Source: Ophiosphaerella korrae (lineage: Eukaryota > Ascomycota > Dothideomycetes > Pleosporales > Phaeosphaeriaceae). From it: 23,122 nucleotides of DNA. A program made the translations under genes and the position numbers. The DNA is taken from assembly GCA_028456385.1 (NCBI GenBank), contig JALNQF010000555.1, positions 1-23,122 on the forward strand. The letters are read 5' to 3'. Of this stretch, positions 1 to 11,678 are shown one piece after another; positions within the stretch are counted from its first letter, which is position 1; each line of letters begins with the position of its first letter. Below the pieces are notes generated by a model that searched no databases, was not told where the DNA came from, and was given only the letters and a program-made list of their open reading frames with translations.

Positions 1-3000
1 AATTCTTTCTTTTAACTCTTAGTTACTAAGAACTATACGTTATAGTATATTATAAAGTAATAGTTTTAACGTTAATTACGTAAGCCTCTATATCCTCTTA
101 AATTTCCTCCTCTTATTTCCTTCTCTTATTTATCTTCTTCCTATATTATCTTAGGAGTTTTAGTACTCTATAGATAAGTACTTTAGTAATAGAAACTTAA
201 CTAATCTAATAGTAAGTAAGATAAGACTTACTATATAAAAGTTAGAAACATTTATTAGAAGTAGTATTAGCTATTCTCTTAATATAGTCTTACTTAGTAG
301 TTAGGCTATCTATTAGTACCTACCTATAAATAGTAGTTTAACTATTACTAGTATAAAACCTTAAATACATAGTAGGAAATTACTACTCTTAGACTTATCT
401 ATAGACTTAATTCTTAAAGCTAAAGAAAAGCTCTATAACTTAACCTAGAGAGCTAAGTAGATTTTAGATATATTAGAGCTCGCTCTAAATATTTTAGTAT
501 TCTCGTAGTACTAATATACTACCTCTAAAGGCTATAGTACTTTATAGCTTTATAATATAACTTTAATCTTTAAACTTTCTTCTAGATAAGAATACTCTAA
601 GCTAAAGAGATGTAAAAAGTATACTAAGCTAAGAAATACTTTCTAAAGTATTATTAAGATATAAAGATTAGAGATATAGTATACTAAGCCTAGGGTCGTA
701 TATATTAGGAGGCCTACTACCTTAGATAGCTTTATAGTATAAATTTAAAATTATTAGTTTAGAGATAAGAGAAGAGACTAATTCTAGGACTTAAGCTGCG
801 TATATAATAATAATTCTATATAGTCCTACTATTAGACGTATTTATTCCTTCCCTAAATACTTTTTCTCTAGTCTCCTTTATATTTTGCTCCCTATTACAC
901 TAAAGAAATAGGCGTCTAAAGAAAAGCTTTTAGTTAAGAAAAAAATTAAGCTAAAGCCTTAGTAAGAAGATAAGTTAGAAATTAAAGAATCTAATATAAC
1001 GTAATTATATAAAGTATACGTAAAGTTACTTAATATAGATTTATTTATATAATATTTCTTAGGTAATCTATAGGGCTTAGTATTTTATAGTAAAGACTAC
1101 TTAGCTTTACTTTATATTTAACTTACGTACTACTCTATCTACTTTATTCTATATAATAGTAAAGTCTTACTTATTCCTTAAGAGAATTAAGCTTTTAAAA
1201 ACTACTTGTTGCTATAGCTAAGTTATTTATAGAATTCTTAACTCTAAGAGCGTTGTAGACTATAGTTATTAGGTAGTAATTACGTATTGCGTAGTACTTA
1301 GGGTTTAGTAATATTATACTATGTCCCTTACTCTTACTAATATTTATAGTTTAATAATAAAACAAGTGTAAGAGCTTATAAGATAGCCCTTATTTATAAT
1401 ATAAGAGAGGCTATAATTAGGAATATTACTCCTTTAGATAGAATAAGCCTAGGTAAGCTATCCTTTATTTAGTATATTTTTGTCTAATATAGGATAGACG
1501 AAAAATATATCTATAAGGTAATAGCTATTAAGTTCTTTATATATACTATCTACCCTATAAATCTAAAATTTACTAATTAAATATTAGAGCTTTAGAACAA
1601 ATATAAGAAAGAGAAAACTAGAGCTACCTTTCTAGTAAAGTAGATAAATAAACTAGAGTATATATAATAAGCTATAATATACAAAAAATAAATAGGTAGA
1701 GATATAAGTAATTTTATGCGTTTAAAAAAGAAAGTTACTCTACTAGAACTTAAGCCTCTCTTAGATACCTATTTATAAAAATATAATAAATTACAACTAT
1801 AAAAGTAAGCTAATATTACTATAGTCTTCGTCTCTAGTATAGCCTATAAACTATTATTCTAATTAGGCTAATATCTCTCTAGGAGGCTCTAGCGTTAGGA
1901 AAGGAACGTAATACGCCTTACTAACTAAAGAATTTAATTTTTATTATATTTCTATTAGCGATCTATTACGAGAGGAAGATAAGGACCTTAACTTTCTCTT
2001 CTAAGGGTTTATCTTAAAGAGTATATAGAAATTAGTTCTACTACTAGCTTAGCTAATAACTTAGCTATTAAAAAGAGAAATAAGTAAAGTACAAGCTACT
2101 AGGAAGTATAGATTTCTATTAGATAGCTTCCTAAGGAGTATTAAGTAAGTAGCTAACTTTAAGCTTAAGGTAGTTTCTATTACCTCTTAATTTTAACTTT
2201 AACTAAGTCTTTGTTTTAGATTTATAGTCGCTATTCTACGCTCTCCTTTAATTACTCTAAAGTAAATCTACGCTAACGCTTAGAGTATTAATTAAAGTTA
2301 TTAGATAGAATAGATAATAATCTTAAGTCTATTATATAGAGACTTACAACCTTTAATAATAATAACGCGCTAGTTTTATAATATTTATAAGAGCGTAGTC
2401 CTATATATAATATAAGTAAGTAGTATTAGCTTAATAGTATATTAGTAACAATTATAAGTTAACTATAGTAGCTTAATAGATAAAGTTTATAGCTCTTTGT
2501 ACCTAATACTTTAAAAGATTCTTTAGATAACTAAGTAGTTATAATATATCTTTCTCTCTTAGTAACTAAAATCTTATAATAATACTTACCTTATTTCCTC
2601 TCTATTATATTAATTAAATACTAATAAATATAGTAAAAAGTCTACACTTCTTTTATCTATCTATTAGTATTAAGTATTAGCTAATTAAAGCTATTATAAC
2701 TTTAAGCTACTTTTTATTTTATAGAACTATAAAGAGACTTTATATAAGAAATAAATATAAGCTAGTAAGATATTAGTTATATGTAAGCTTTAATAAATAA
2801 GAGTTACTACTAATTTAAGATATTACTATTAATAACGCTAAGCCCTATTAGTAGAAGCTAATCTTAAAGATAGAAGTACTTACTTCCTCTAGATAACAAA
2901 TCTAGTATAATAGCCTCTAAATATCTCTCTCGCGTATTAATAATAGTATAAGAACTATAGTAAAGATTATAACCTAACTTTTTTATATTATACTACGTAT

Positions 3001-5311
3001 AGTATTTTAAAGTTCTTTTAGAATTAAAACCTCTAGGTTAGTAATATATTATTTAAGCTCTTAGTCTCCCTAGTTTTATACTATATAAAGAGCTAGACGT
3101 TAATAGTAGAGTAATAAATAACTATCTATAACTATTAGTATTCTAAGTAGCTTATACTTACTAATCTCTTAGCCTTTTATAAGGAGATAGTAGGTAACCT
3201 ATAACTTTAACGTATTTATTATTAAAGGATCCTAAGCGAGTATTAGTATACTATACGAAGCTAGAAAGATATATTTACGTTATAATGTTTCTTAGCTTTA
3301 GCGAAAATCTAATTAACCTAAGATCTAGTCTTTCCTATTTACTAAAGATAGAATTTAGTATTTTAGATAATATAACTATCTATATCTTTATATTCTACTA
3401 GGGTATATAGAGTTAATTATAAATACCTCTAGCTTTAACTCTTTTTAAAGTAGAGGCAGGTCTAATTAGAAGATATAGGTGTAAATTAGCAATAGACTAC
3501 TTAAAAGATAGGCCCTTATTAATTATACTAAAGGTAAACTAATATAAGACTATAGCTATTAGTAGTGTCTAGAAATTTAAGATTCTTCTAGGCTAATTTC
3601 TACTCGTAGTCTAAGTTTTTCTCTTTATAATTTAGCTTAAGTATAAAATTAGTAATAATATTACGTATATTTAGTAAATACTAGCTTATTAGTATACTAG
3701 ACACGAATATAAACCTAAAGAGAAAACTTAGCTTTTGTATAGGACCTATAGATACTATTATTTATTATTTTGTACTAAAAGATAGTAAATATTAGAGAAG
3801 TGATAATCTAGAAGATTTATACTCTTTTTTTCTACTTCTAGTAGTAAATACAAGATAGTTCCTTCTTCTTAGACTTAGATAAAAGGGGGATAATTTATAA
3901 TAGCTATTGTAGTATAAGTATAGAGTTAGTTAAAGTATTACTTAAGTAGAAGTATTATATATCTTCGTTAAGGAGCTAAGTTAGTTCTATATCTCTAACA
4001 AGGAAATTAATATTATAATTAATAGGTGCGGAACTATTAGTAGGCTAATTACTAGCTAAATTTAGCTTAGTAAGATTTGTAAATTAAAGATCGTAATTAG
4101 TCTAATAGAAAGTAAAAGTAATTAAATTAGGAGTATTAATTTAGAGGTTTAAAGGGCTATTCTAGCTCTTAGAGATAAACTATAAGTTCTCTAAGAAGAT
4201 AATACTACTATTTATATAGGACTTAGGTAACCTTAGGAGCTCTAAAATAAAGAGAAGATCTCTATACGCTATATTATTAATAGTATAGTACTACTACTAA
4301 CTTTAGAGTACTTTATCTATTTACGTTATTACTATATAGTATTCTAGTGTTACTCTTTATAACGTAGTAGAGTAACCCTATACTAAGGAATTATAATAAT
4401 CTACTCTAAATACATTAGGTAACCTTACTATTATAGCGTTTCTATAATCTTCTATTAGAGGAGTAGTCTAACGTTAATAAAAGACTAAAATAGTGTAGAA
4501 GCTAATAGTAATAGTAATAGTAAGAATTATTATAGTATATTAGTATTAATTAAGCCTTATTATATTCTTTATAATTTTAGTATAAGTTATATTAAGGTTT
4601 AGCTTCTATAAACGTTATAGGTAAGGCTATAGTAGTAGACGATATTACGTATTTATATAAAGAGAGTAAATAGTATATATTTAATAATTTAGTCTATAAA
4701 GCTAAAGTTTTCTTATACTTCTTGTTACTTTTACTCTATTTACCTAATTTATTTTACTAGTTGCAAATTTAGGAGTATATAGAAGTACTAGTAAGGTAAT
4801 CTATTATAACGCGTTTATAGGTAGATAAGCTAATATAGCGTAGCTAGTTACTATATAGGGTCTACGGGCGAGGTATATAGTACCTAAGCTAACTAATACA
4901 AGCTCTTAGTAAGCGCCCTAGCTTTATAAATATCTATAGTTAGAAAATAATAGTATATAGAAATAGACTTATTCTACCTTTATATCTCTATAATTGCGCT
5001 CCTTTTAAAGAAAGTAGGATAGATATCTACTTAATAAAGAAGGTGTTCTTAATTCTATTTCTAAACTAAGGAAGAACTAAAAATAGATTATCTCCTAGGT
5101 TCTAAAATTAGGCCCTACTCTTCTCTTATATTCTTAATACTATCCTCGTATAAAGTCTATTATTAAATTATATCTTAAATAATACTAGAAAATACTTATA
5201 TAGCCTTTTAGTAAGAGACTAAAAGTAAACAATTTATTAAAGAAGATAGTAGGTATAATATAACCTAATTATTAAATTAAGCTCGTTATAAGATATTATA
5301 AGATATTATAA
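1..5311. other. RIP-degraded DNA, no recoverable gene
   Basis: I find no gene, RNA gene or recognisable transposon domain here. The left end (about 86-145) is pyrimidine-rich. The longest open stretch I noticed is 67 codons on the plus strand at 3198-3398, ending at TAG 3399-3401. Runs of that length are expected a few times by chance at about 10 percent stops per codon. Position 3801-3803 holds the only TGA I saw on the plus strand of the window, in the same frame as that stretch, but the frame between them has ordinary stop density. Several frames look protein-like when TAA/TAG are read as Gln or Trp, but control frames look the same. Likely eroded transposon sequence; family unknown. Confidence 0.6.
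4503..4523. repeat. TAATAG hexamer tandem repeat
   Basis: The hexamer taatag occurs three times in a row followed by a half unit. It is a simple-sequence tract with no identifiable role. In one plus frame it would read as alternating Asn-Ser. Confidence 0.8.
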
Positions 5312-5319
5312 GATATTAT
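5286..5319. repeat. 10-bp tandem repeat, about 3.4 units
   Basis: The unit agatattata begins at 5291, 5301 and 5311, the last copy is incomplete, and half a unit (ttata) precedes the first. Copies are identical, so the array is either younger than most of the surrounding mutation or has no CpA target left to mutate. It lies directly upstream of the low-stop frame that starts at 5312. Confidence 0.85.
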
Positions 5320-6097
5320 CTTCTATAATTATACGTAGATTAATAGAATTATTTACAACTTCTTAGTAAAACTATTTCTAGTTAGAATATAGCTTAATAC
5401 CTTGTATCTAGAAAGTAAAGATAACTTAACGCTACTATATATAGCTCTTATCTCTAGTAATATTTTAGGCGATATAACCTATATAAAAAATCTTTTTTTT
5501 AGCTATCTTATACTATATAAGTCTATTAAGGGTATAAACGAGATCCTATTTAATAGTAGTATTATTCTAAATATTAGTAATATCCTAACTTACTTAGAGT
5601 TAATACTAGTAGATATCTAGTAGCTACTATATAATAGGGATAGACTTAGTTTAACTTACTTATTCTAGAAAGACGTTAATAATATACTAAGACATCTTAA
5701 GTTACTTTCTTTTATATTAACTAAATCTTAAATCCTAGGAGATAAAGAGTACTTTTAGATCCTAAAGCTTAAGTCTAAGGCTAGCTATTTAGATCTTAAA
5801 GTATTTTTTAAGGACTTAAAGAAGTCTAAATATAGGGTTTAGTAACTATTAAGTTTAATACCGCGCACTTACTTTTAGCTAGCGTTTTACTTATATTTAG
5901 TAGCTAACAATATTTGTAGAGGGTATTATTTAGTAAAGGTATACTATTCTTCTAGTATCTTATTTTTATTACTACTAAGTAAACACTTGTATAGTTATTT
6001 AAAAACTAGATATAAGTACTTACTAACTAAAAAAAAACAAATTAAACTAAAACTTTACACCTCGTTAATCTCTACTACTCTAAGGCGTCTTAGCTAA
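5312..6097 (+). pseudogene. Low-stop frame, possible RIP-killed coding sequence of unknown family
   Basis: Read in one plus frame, the 261 codons from 5312 to 6094 contain nine stops (5336, 5390, 5618, 5666, 5729, 5756, 5840, 5843, 5876), about 3.4 percent, against roughly 10 percent in ordinary frames here. All are TAA or TAG, as expected if Gln or Trp codons were mutated. Two stop-free runs of 75 codons (5393-5617) and 72 codons (5879-6094) dominate. An in-frame CAA survives at 6038-6040 inside a Lys-rich patch (TKKKQIKLKL). The frame closes with TAA at 6095-6097. It extends upstream to about 5162 with more stops. There is no usable ATG; an open-frame search would begin at TTG 5402. The conceptual product is rich in Leu, Ile, Tyr, Ser and Lys. 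I do not recognise a domain. It could be the end of a transposon protein, a host gene fragment caught in the repeat, or a chance low-stop run. Confidence 0.42.
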
Positions 6098-8911
6098 AGT
6101 AGTATTTAACTAACAAAAATAATCGAATCCTCTATTCTTATACTATTTCTAATCGTGCCTATATAATTCTACTAAAAATAGGATAGTATACTATTTTATT
6201 ATTTTACAATTTCGCTTATCTTACGTATTTTCTAATTCTTTACTTATTAGTTAGTAGTTATCTATTATAAATAATACTTACTACTTTATTATTAATAATT
6301 TCTTTTATTCTTGTATTAATTAGAGTATATCTAAACTTGTTTAAGTAAAGACTTATAAAGTAGTTAGTATATAATTCTAATAGTTATAGTCTAAGTCTTA
6401 CTTACTATCTTTATATAGAGAGATAAGTCTATAATTATAGAGTACTACTACCTATTATAATTTATACTCGCTATTGCAAATAGATAATTTAAATAACTCT
6501 CCTACGCTTATTATTACTTATATAAATTGTATAGTGTAGTCTACTCTTCTAGTCTCTAAAATTTTACTATCTTTATATATTTTCTTCTATAGCTCTTAGG
6601 AGTCTTTTATAGCTAAAAAAGGTAGTATAATAAGAATAATATCTATACGTTACTTAATAAGATATTTAATAATAGAGGTTAAGTTATTAACGTATTCCTC
6701 TATCTAAATACTATCTTAATACTTATTAGGAATACAATAATTATTTAATCTAAGCTATAAAACCTTAATCTAGTATTAGCAAAGGCTAATAGACTTAGCG
6801 TAAAATATACTATAATTTTTACTTTAACTATAAGATTGTTAGGAAATATATAAGGAAGGAGGTTAAAGAAGTAATAAGAATTAAAGCTACTACTACTATT
6901 AGTAATAAGAGATTATAATATAATAATATACAAGACGTATAAAAATCTACAAGATATAATATCTAGTATACCTATAAGATCTAAGTTATCTTAGTATATA
7001 AATAATAAAAAGACATAAAAGAGTTATATAAGTTACTTCTCTATAAAAAAAGTATAAGGCCTTAAGAGATTTACTTAGAATACTCTATATAAAAACTACT
7101 ACTAAGCTATATCTATAGGAGCGCTTTTCCTATAGATTAAATCTTATACTATAAGGTAAGATAATTAGTCTCTCTTTTTAAGATAAGTCTAACCTTCTCT
7201 TAGTTATATTTAGATTCTTAGGCTTACTAAGAGATAAACTACCCCCTTAAGTCTTATAGATAGAAATACCTAGATTTAATAGTACGTAGAGCCTAACCTT
7301 AAATACTTCTATCCTTTAATACTACTACTAGTATTACTATAAAGTTCTATAGTATTATTAGAATATATCTTAAGTAAGTTTACTTATCCTACCTACTATA
7401 ATATCTTAAATTAGACTTAAATCGCGTTGTTACTAATCCCTAAAAGCTAGAAGAACCCTTTCTTATCTCTACGTCCTAGCTATCCTAGCTCTTCGACTAC
7501 CTAAATATAGCTATTAAGCTATTTTACTTTTAGATAGTAAAGGTATAATTATTACACTATATAACTAGTTTACTTAACTTACTTAAGTAGGCGCTTTTAT
7601 ACAGCTTCTATTTTAAAAACCTTAATAGAAAGTAGAGAGTTAAAGCTCTCTAAGATACAAGATTTAAACTCTTATATAAATTTACTCTAGACTTCTTTAG
7701 ATAACTAGACTTTGTAAATATTCGTACTATATTAAACGTTAACGTAAACAGAGCTTAAAATAGTGTTCTAGTTAAATCTACAATCTTTTAGTACTAAGGA
7801 AAACTAAGATTAATCTATAGATATACTAATACCTAGTAATACAAAGTCTATAAAGATAATTAGTATTTCTATTATATTAGCTATAAAAACTCTTTAAAGA
7901 AAATACTTTATAATCTAATAGTAATCTTCTAGAAAATTACTAGCTATACAATATATATATATACTAAAGACTCTTATCTACTTCTTAAAGGTCTACTAAT
8001 CTAGAAATTTCTTACGCTTTACTTTCTTTATAAGTTTTTCGCTATATTTATTAATTAAATCCTACTTAGAGGATATTAGATTATAAGGTTTCTCTACTTT
8101 AGTAGAGTTATAGAGTATAGTAAAGTTAATAGTATCTAAAGTAATAATTTTGTATATATTAGGGCTAATACAATAATTGTATTAAATTTTTCTATAATAT
8201 TATATTTAAAGAGCCTTAATATCCTCGTATTATATAAGTAAGAGAATATATAAGTTTATTAAGATATAATCTACTAAGATATAGTTTATTAATATCTATA
8301 TAGAAACCTTAATATAAAGTATAGTAATATAAGACTATACTTACCTAGTCTATTGTAAATTAATTTTAATACCTTAATACTCTAGCTAGGTAAGGTCTAG
8401 CCTCTATATATATATTAAGGTTAGATAATAGAAGTAATTACTAATTTAGGAAGTAGTTTGTTCTACACGAATAGGAGCTTTAAATTTCCCTTAAATTCTT
8501 ATTTATCTTATTTAACTACTAAGAATTAGAGCGTATATTACAAATATAAATAGGAACACGTAGACGTAGTATTAATTTAGTATCTTAGAAAAAGAAGTCT
8601 ATAAGGCGAAAAAGTGTAGAGTCTAAATTATCTATTAAATATTGTATTCCTAGAATATTTTAGGATTCTCTCTAGGTAAATAAAACTATTTATAGCTTTC
8701 CTTTCTTAAGCGCGTGTATAAGCTATAATAGCTTTAACTTTCTATTCTAATTTTCTATATATATACTAAATACTAACTAGATGTATCTAAGAGTCTAGTA
8801 GTTATTCTAGTATTACTTACTAGTTAAACAAGTAATTGTAGAGATAATAAGAACTATAGAGCACTGTAATATTATAGTATAATATAAGAAGTTATATATA
8901 GGGAGTCTTGC
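6098..8911. other. RIP-degraded DNA, no recoverable gene
   Basis: No gene is recognisable. Residual CA/TG are somewhat denser here than elsewhere (about 45 in 6001-9000 by eye), with a small cluster at 8821-8890 that includes AACAAG, ATTGTA and GCACTGTAA. An AT dinucleotide run lies at 7951-7963 and a palindrome at 8166-8184. A tRNA B-box-like string at 6121-6130 lacks a properly spaced A box. Confidence 0.6.
8166..8184. repeat. Perfect 9-bp-arm palindrome
   Basis: TAATACAAT and its exact reverse complement ATTGTATTA flank a single A. The palindrome keeps one CA on the left arm and the matching TG on the right arm, although such dinucleotides are about tenfold depleted overall. No function can be assigned. 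Confidence 0.8.
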
Positions 8912-8950
8912 TAATTATATACTAACTATATACTAACTATATACTAACTA
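8912..8950. repeat. 11-bp tandem repeat, 3.5 units
   Basis: The units taattatatac, taactatatac and taactatatac are followed by taacta. The only difference between units is T/C at one position, a transition. The array ends three bases before the start of the first copy of the long direct repeat and may mark an insertion boundary. No comparable array precedes the second copy at 13163. Confidence 0.88.
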
Positions 8951-8952
8951 CC

Positions 8953-9434
8953 TTAATGTATAAACTAAACCCTACTCTTTACTTCTCTACTATCCTCTAA
9001 CAATATAATAGGTACTTAGATTAGCGTAGTTATTAGATTATAACTAGATTCCTTAATTCTTAAAGATCTACTCTCTAATAGCAAGGTAGCTATACTCGAA
9101 TAATAAAAAGCTAGAACTAATAGTACGTAGTTTATCTAAGACCTTAAATAAAAACTTATTAGGCTAGAAAGTAAGTTATAGAAAAACTTTACAAAACTCC
9201 TAAAACTTTATAAATCTTTAAATTTATCTAAAAAGAAAGGCTTAAATAGTAAAGTAGCTAGACTTTAGCTATTATAAGAAATATAGCTAGAAGACGTTGC
9301 TATCTCTTTAGAAATTATAGACACTTTTAAGAAATAGCTATTCTACCTTCCTCTAGTGTAAATTTTCCTTAGAACTTCTAGTTCCTTCTTCCCCTAGTAA
9401 GTATTATTATTATACTTGTAATATATAAGCTTCT
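8953..9434 (+). repeat. Long diverged direct repeat, copy A
   Basis: This segment aligns along its full length, in the same orientation, with 13163-13645. The secure core starts at cctactc (8971, matching 13174) and ends at aagcttct. In about 440 aligned positions I count roughly forty transitions and six transversions, plus short indels, including about six extra bases in copy B within the sequence near 9338. The shared stretch taatgta at the left edge gives both copies a TG start, as in an LTR, but there is no matching CA end, primer-binding site or target duplication. In one frame, with TAA/TAG read as Gln, it resembles a Lys/Leu/Gln-rich coiled-coil segment (for example QDLKQKLIRLESKLQKNF). 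However, stop density in that frame is at background, and third codon positions vary only slightly more than the others (12 against 8 and 7). It may be an LTR pair bounding a 4.7-kb element or two copies of a coding fragment. Confidence 0.93.
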
Positions 9435-9442
9435 TAGCTATA

Positions 9443-9460
9443 TAGTTTTATATAAAACTA
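9443..9460. repeat. Perfect 18-bp palindrome beside repeat copy A
   Basis: TAGTTTTATATAAAACTA equals its own reverse complement. A looser outer layer (AGCTATA on the left, TATAGCT on the right) flanks it. It begins eight bases after the end of repeat copy A and is not present after copy B. It could be a junction or fold-back remnant of an insertion. A chance palindrome in AT-rich DNA is possible but less likely at this length. Confidence 0.75.
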
Positions 9461-11562
9461 ACTATAGCTTTATACTCTTTCTCTAATACTAGCGTAATAG
9501 TAATTTCTAGTAAATAGGTTAGTAGAATAGATTAAGTATATAAATCTATATTATTTCTTCCTATAAGTATATATACTTAATTTTTAAGTAAATTAAAATT
9601 ATAAATTTTTAATTATTATACGTTAGTCTCTACCTTTAACTATTGTATGTAGTTATAGCGTATAAGGCTAGTATCTTAAACTAGAGAGAGAACTAAGTCT
9701 AAAGATAATATAGATACTTAGGTCTACGCATACCTATTATAACCTATTGTATTCTTAAACCTTATACAAGCTATATTCTAGATACTTACTTTAGTAGAGT
9801 AAAAAAGGCTAATCTAATAATCCTACTAATCTTACTAGGTCTCCTAATATTATATTATAGCTAATACGTCTTTTATTATATTACTCTACTACGCCCTTTA
9901 GTTATTTACTAGTTACTTTCTTATATCTATACTCTTTACTCCTTTAAGTTACTATATATCTTTCTTCTTCGCCTCTACTAATACTAATAAGGGCTCTTAT
10001 TTTCTCTACTTATTTTAGCTTAATTCCTACCCTATCTACTAAACTTGTACTAGAAATAGTAACTTCTACTAGAGTAAGTACGTAATAGGTATTAGGCTTT
10101 ATACTTACTAAGCTAGAAGCTAGAACTAGTATAACTAAAAGGTATTTATAGAGAGTTACTATATTTACTATAGAGTAATTACTCTACTATAGATATAAGT
10201 AGCTATTAATTTACTCTTCTTAGCTAATACTTTTATAGTAAACTAGACTACTTCTAGCTAAGATTTCTTATATAGACGAGTCTAATTTCGCCTTTTATAT
10301 AGGTATAGAAATAGTACTTACTAAGATATAGAATAAAAGGATTAGCTTAAGTAAAGAAGTAGATATACGTCTATTGTAGTCCTTTAAACATTAATTTTAA
10401 TATTGCCTACCTTAATATCTATACCCTATCTTGCTTAGTACTTAGCCTATCGAGTTTTTAGATATTTAGTATATAGGAGGAGGTCTCTTTTAGCTAAGGG
10501 AATATAATTAGGCTTTCTAAGTTATACCTAATAGTAATAAATTATCTCTCCTATCTTTAGACTATTTTAAAACTCTACAAGCCTAGGTATATCCTAAGAT
10601 ATAGAGTAATATTAGGGGCGATAAAATTACTAGAAGTAGTATTAGTATAGTAAGTTAACTATAAGTAAACGTTAGACCTATCCTTACTAGATCTTATAAC
10701 TTAGGAAATATCTTATACGTCCTAATTTAAAAGGGAGTTGTTTAAAAGGGTATAAATAGCAATTTAGTATATAAATAGGTAGGATATCTAAGTCTTAAAT
10801 ATATATAGAAGAGTTTAAAAGAAAATCTTTATACTAGCTACTACTCTCTTAAAGCCTATTAGGTAGAAATTAACACGCTTATAGAAGATAAAAGGTTTAT
10901 TAGTTAGGCGTTTAGAAATACCTTTACTATTATTAATATAAAGAAAGAGAAAAAGGTTAGTTATACTTTTATTATATTAATTTAATACTTATTATTAGAT
11001 TAGCTTATATAGCTATACTTTCTTAGGCTACTATAAAACTTTCTATAAACTATCTAATTAGAGGCGCTATAAGAATACTACGTATTTCTAACTTAAGTTA
11101 TAGATATATATACTATATATACGAAATAGAATAGATAGCCCTTAGATATTTACTAAAGAGGAGATATTTTAAAAGTATACTTACTAATATAAAGAAATAA
11201 GCTTAGATAGTATTATAAAAGAAGGCTATATTAGTAAAAATTATTAGTAAAGCTTTTAGTATAGATTTTGCAAAGAGCTAGTCTATTTAAAGTAAAGATA
11301 GGATAAAGCTTAAGATAAGTAATTCTAGTATATTAAGTATTATTTCTACAAGAGAAGGACTATTCTTTTATAGTTACGTCTAGAAGAGAAAGGCTATAAG
11401 AAATTTTACTTAGAGCTAAAGGATAAGATTAATTAATAGTTAATTTAATACTAATTACTTTAAAACTACCTAGAAGTTATAAAAGAAAACAAAGAAGATT
11501 ACTAACGACTATTTAGCTAAAATACGTAGAGAGAACTTTAATATTCTTTTTCTTACTCTAAC

Positions 11563-11588
11563 TAATTACTGTAATTAATTACTATAAT
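11563..11588. repeat. 13-bp tandem pair differing by TG/TA
   Basis: TAATTACTGTAAT is followed directly by TAATTACTATAAT. The single difference is TG against TA, the change RIP makes on the complementary strand. The left part also forms a 7-bp inverted repeat (TAATTAC, T, GTAATTA). Confidence 0.85.
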
Positions 11589-11656
11589 TATCTATTCGCT
11601 CTCGCTAGCTACTCTATATACCTATCTCTACCTAGTTTACTAAGGTTAGCTAGTGT

Positions 11657-11678
11657 AGATAGTAGAGATCTACTATCT
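11657..11678. repeat. 10-bp-arm hairpin
   Basis: AGATAGTAGA and its exact reverse complement TCTACTATCT are separated by GA. The motif TATCTCTAC occurs again about 50 bases upstream. No function is assigned. Confidence 0.8.

Noticed and set aside
800..3803. A near-3-kb plus-strand frame that reads protein-like throughout if TAA/TAG are taken as Gln/Trp and that ends at a TGA.
   Set aside because: TG loss removes TGA everywhere, so stops of only TAA/TAG are not evidence. Stop density in this frame is at or above background (about 9 percent at 1080-1680, about 13 percent at 1743-2589), and another frame at 1080-1620 had an equal count.
4632..4646. A VVDDI-like string that recalls retroelement integrase or reverse transcriptase catalytic motifs.
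   Set aside because: Five residues only, with no supporting conserved residues upstream or downstream in the frame and near-background stop density around it.
5402..5620. A functional 72-codon gene starting at TTG.
   Set aside because: There is no ATG, the frame continues on both sides with RIP-type stops, and the segment is better read as part of a longer degraded frame.
6091..6130. tRNA-like A box (tagctaaagtag) and B box (aatcgaatcc).
   Set aside because: The two boxes start only 30 bases apart, too close for a tRNA, the A box lacks its final G at the right position, and no acceptor stem was seen.
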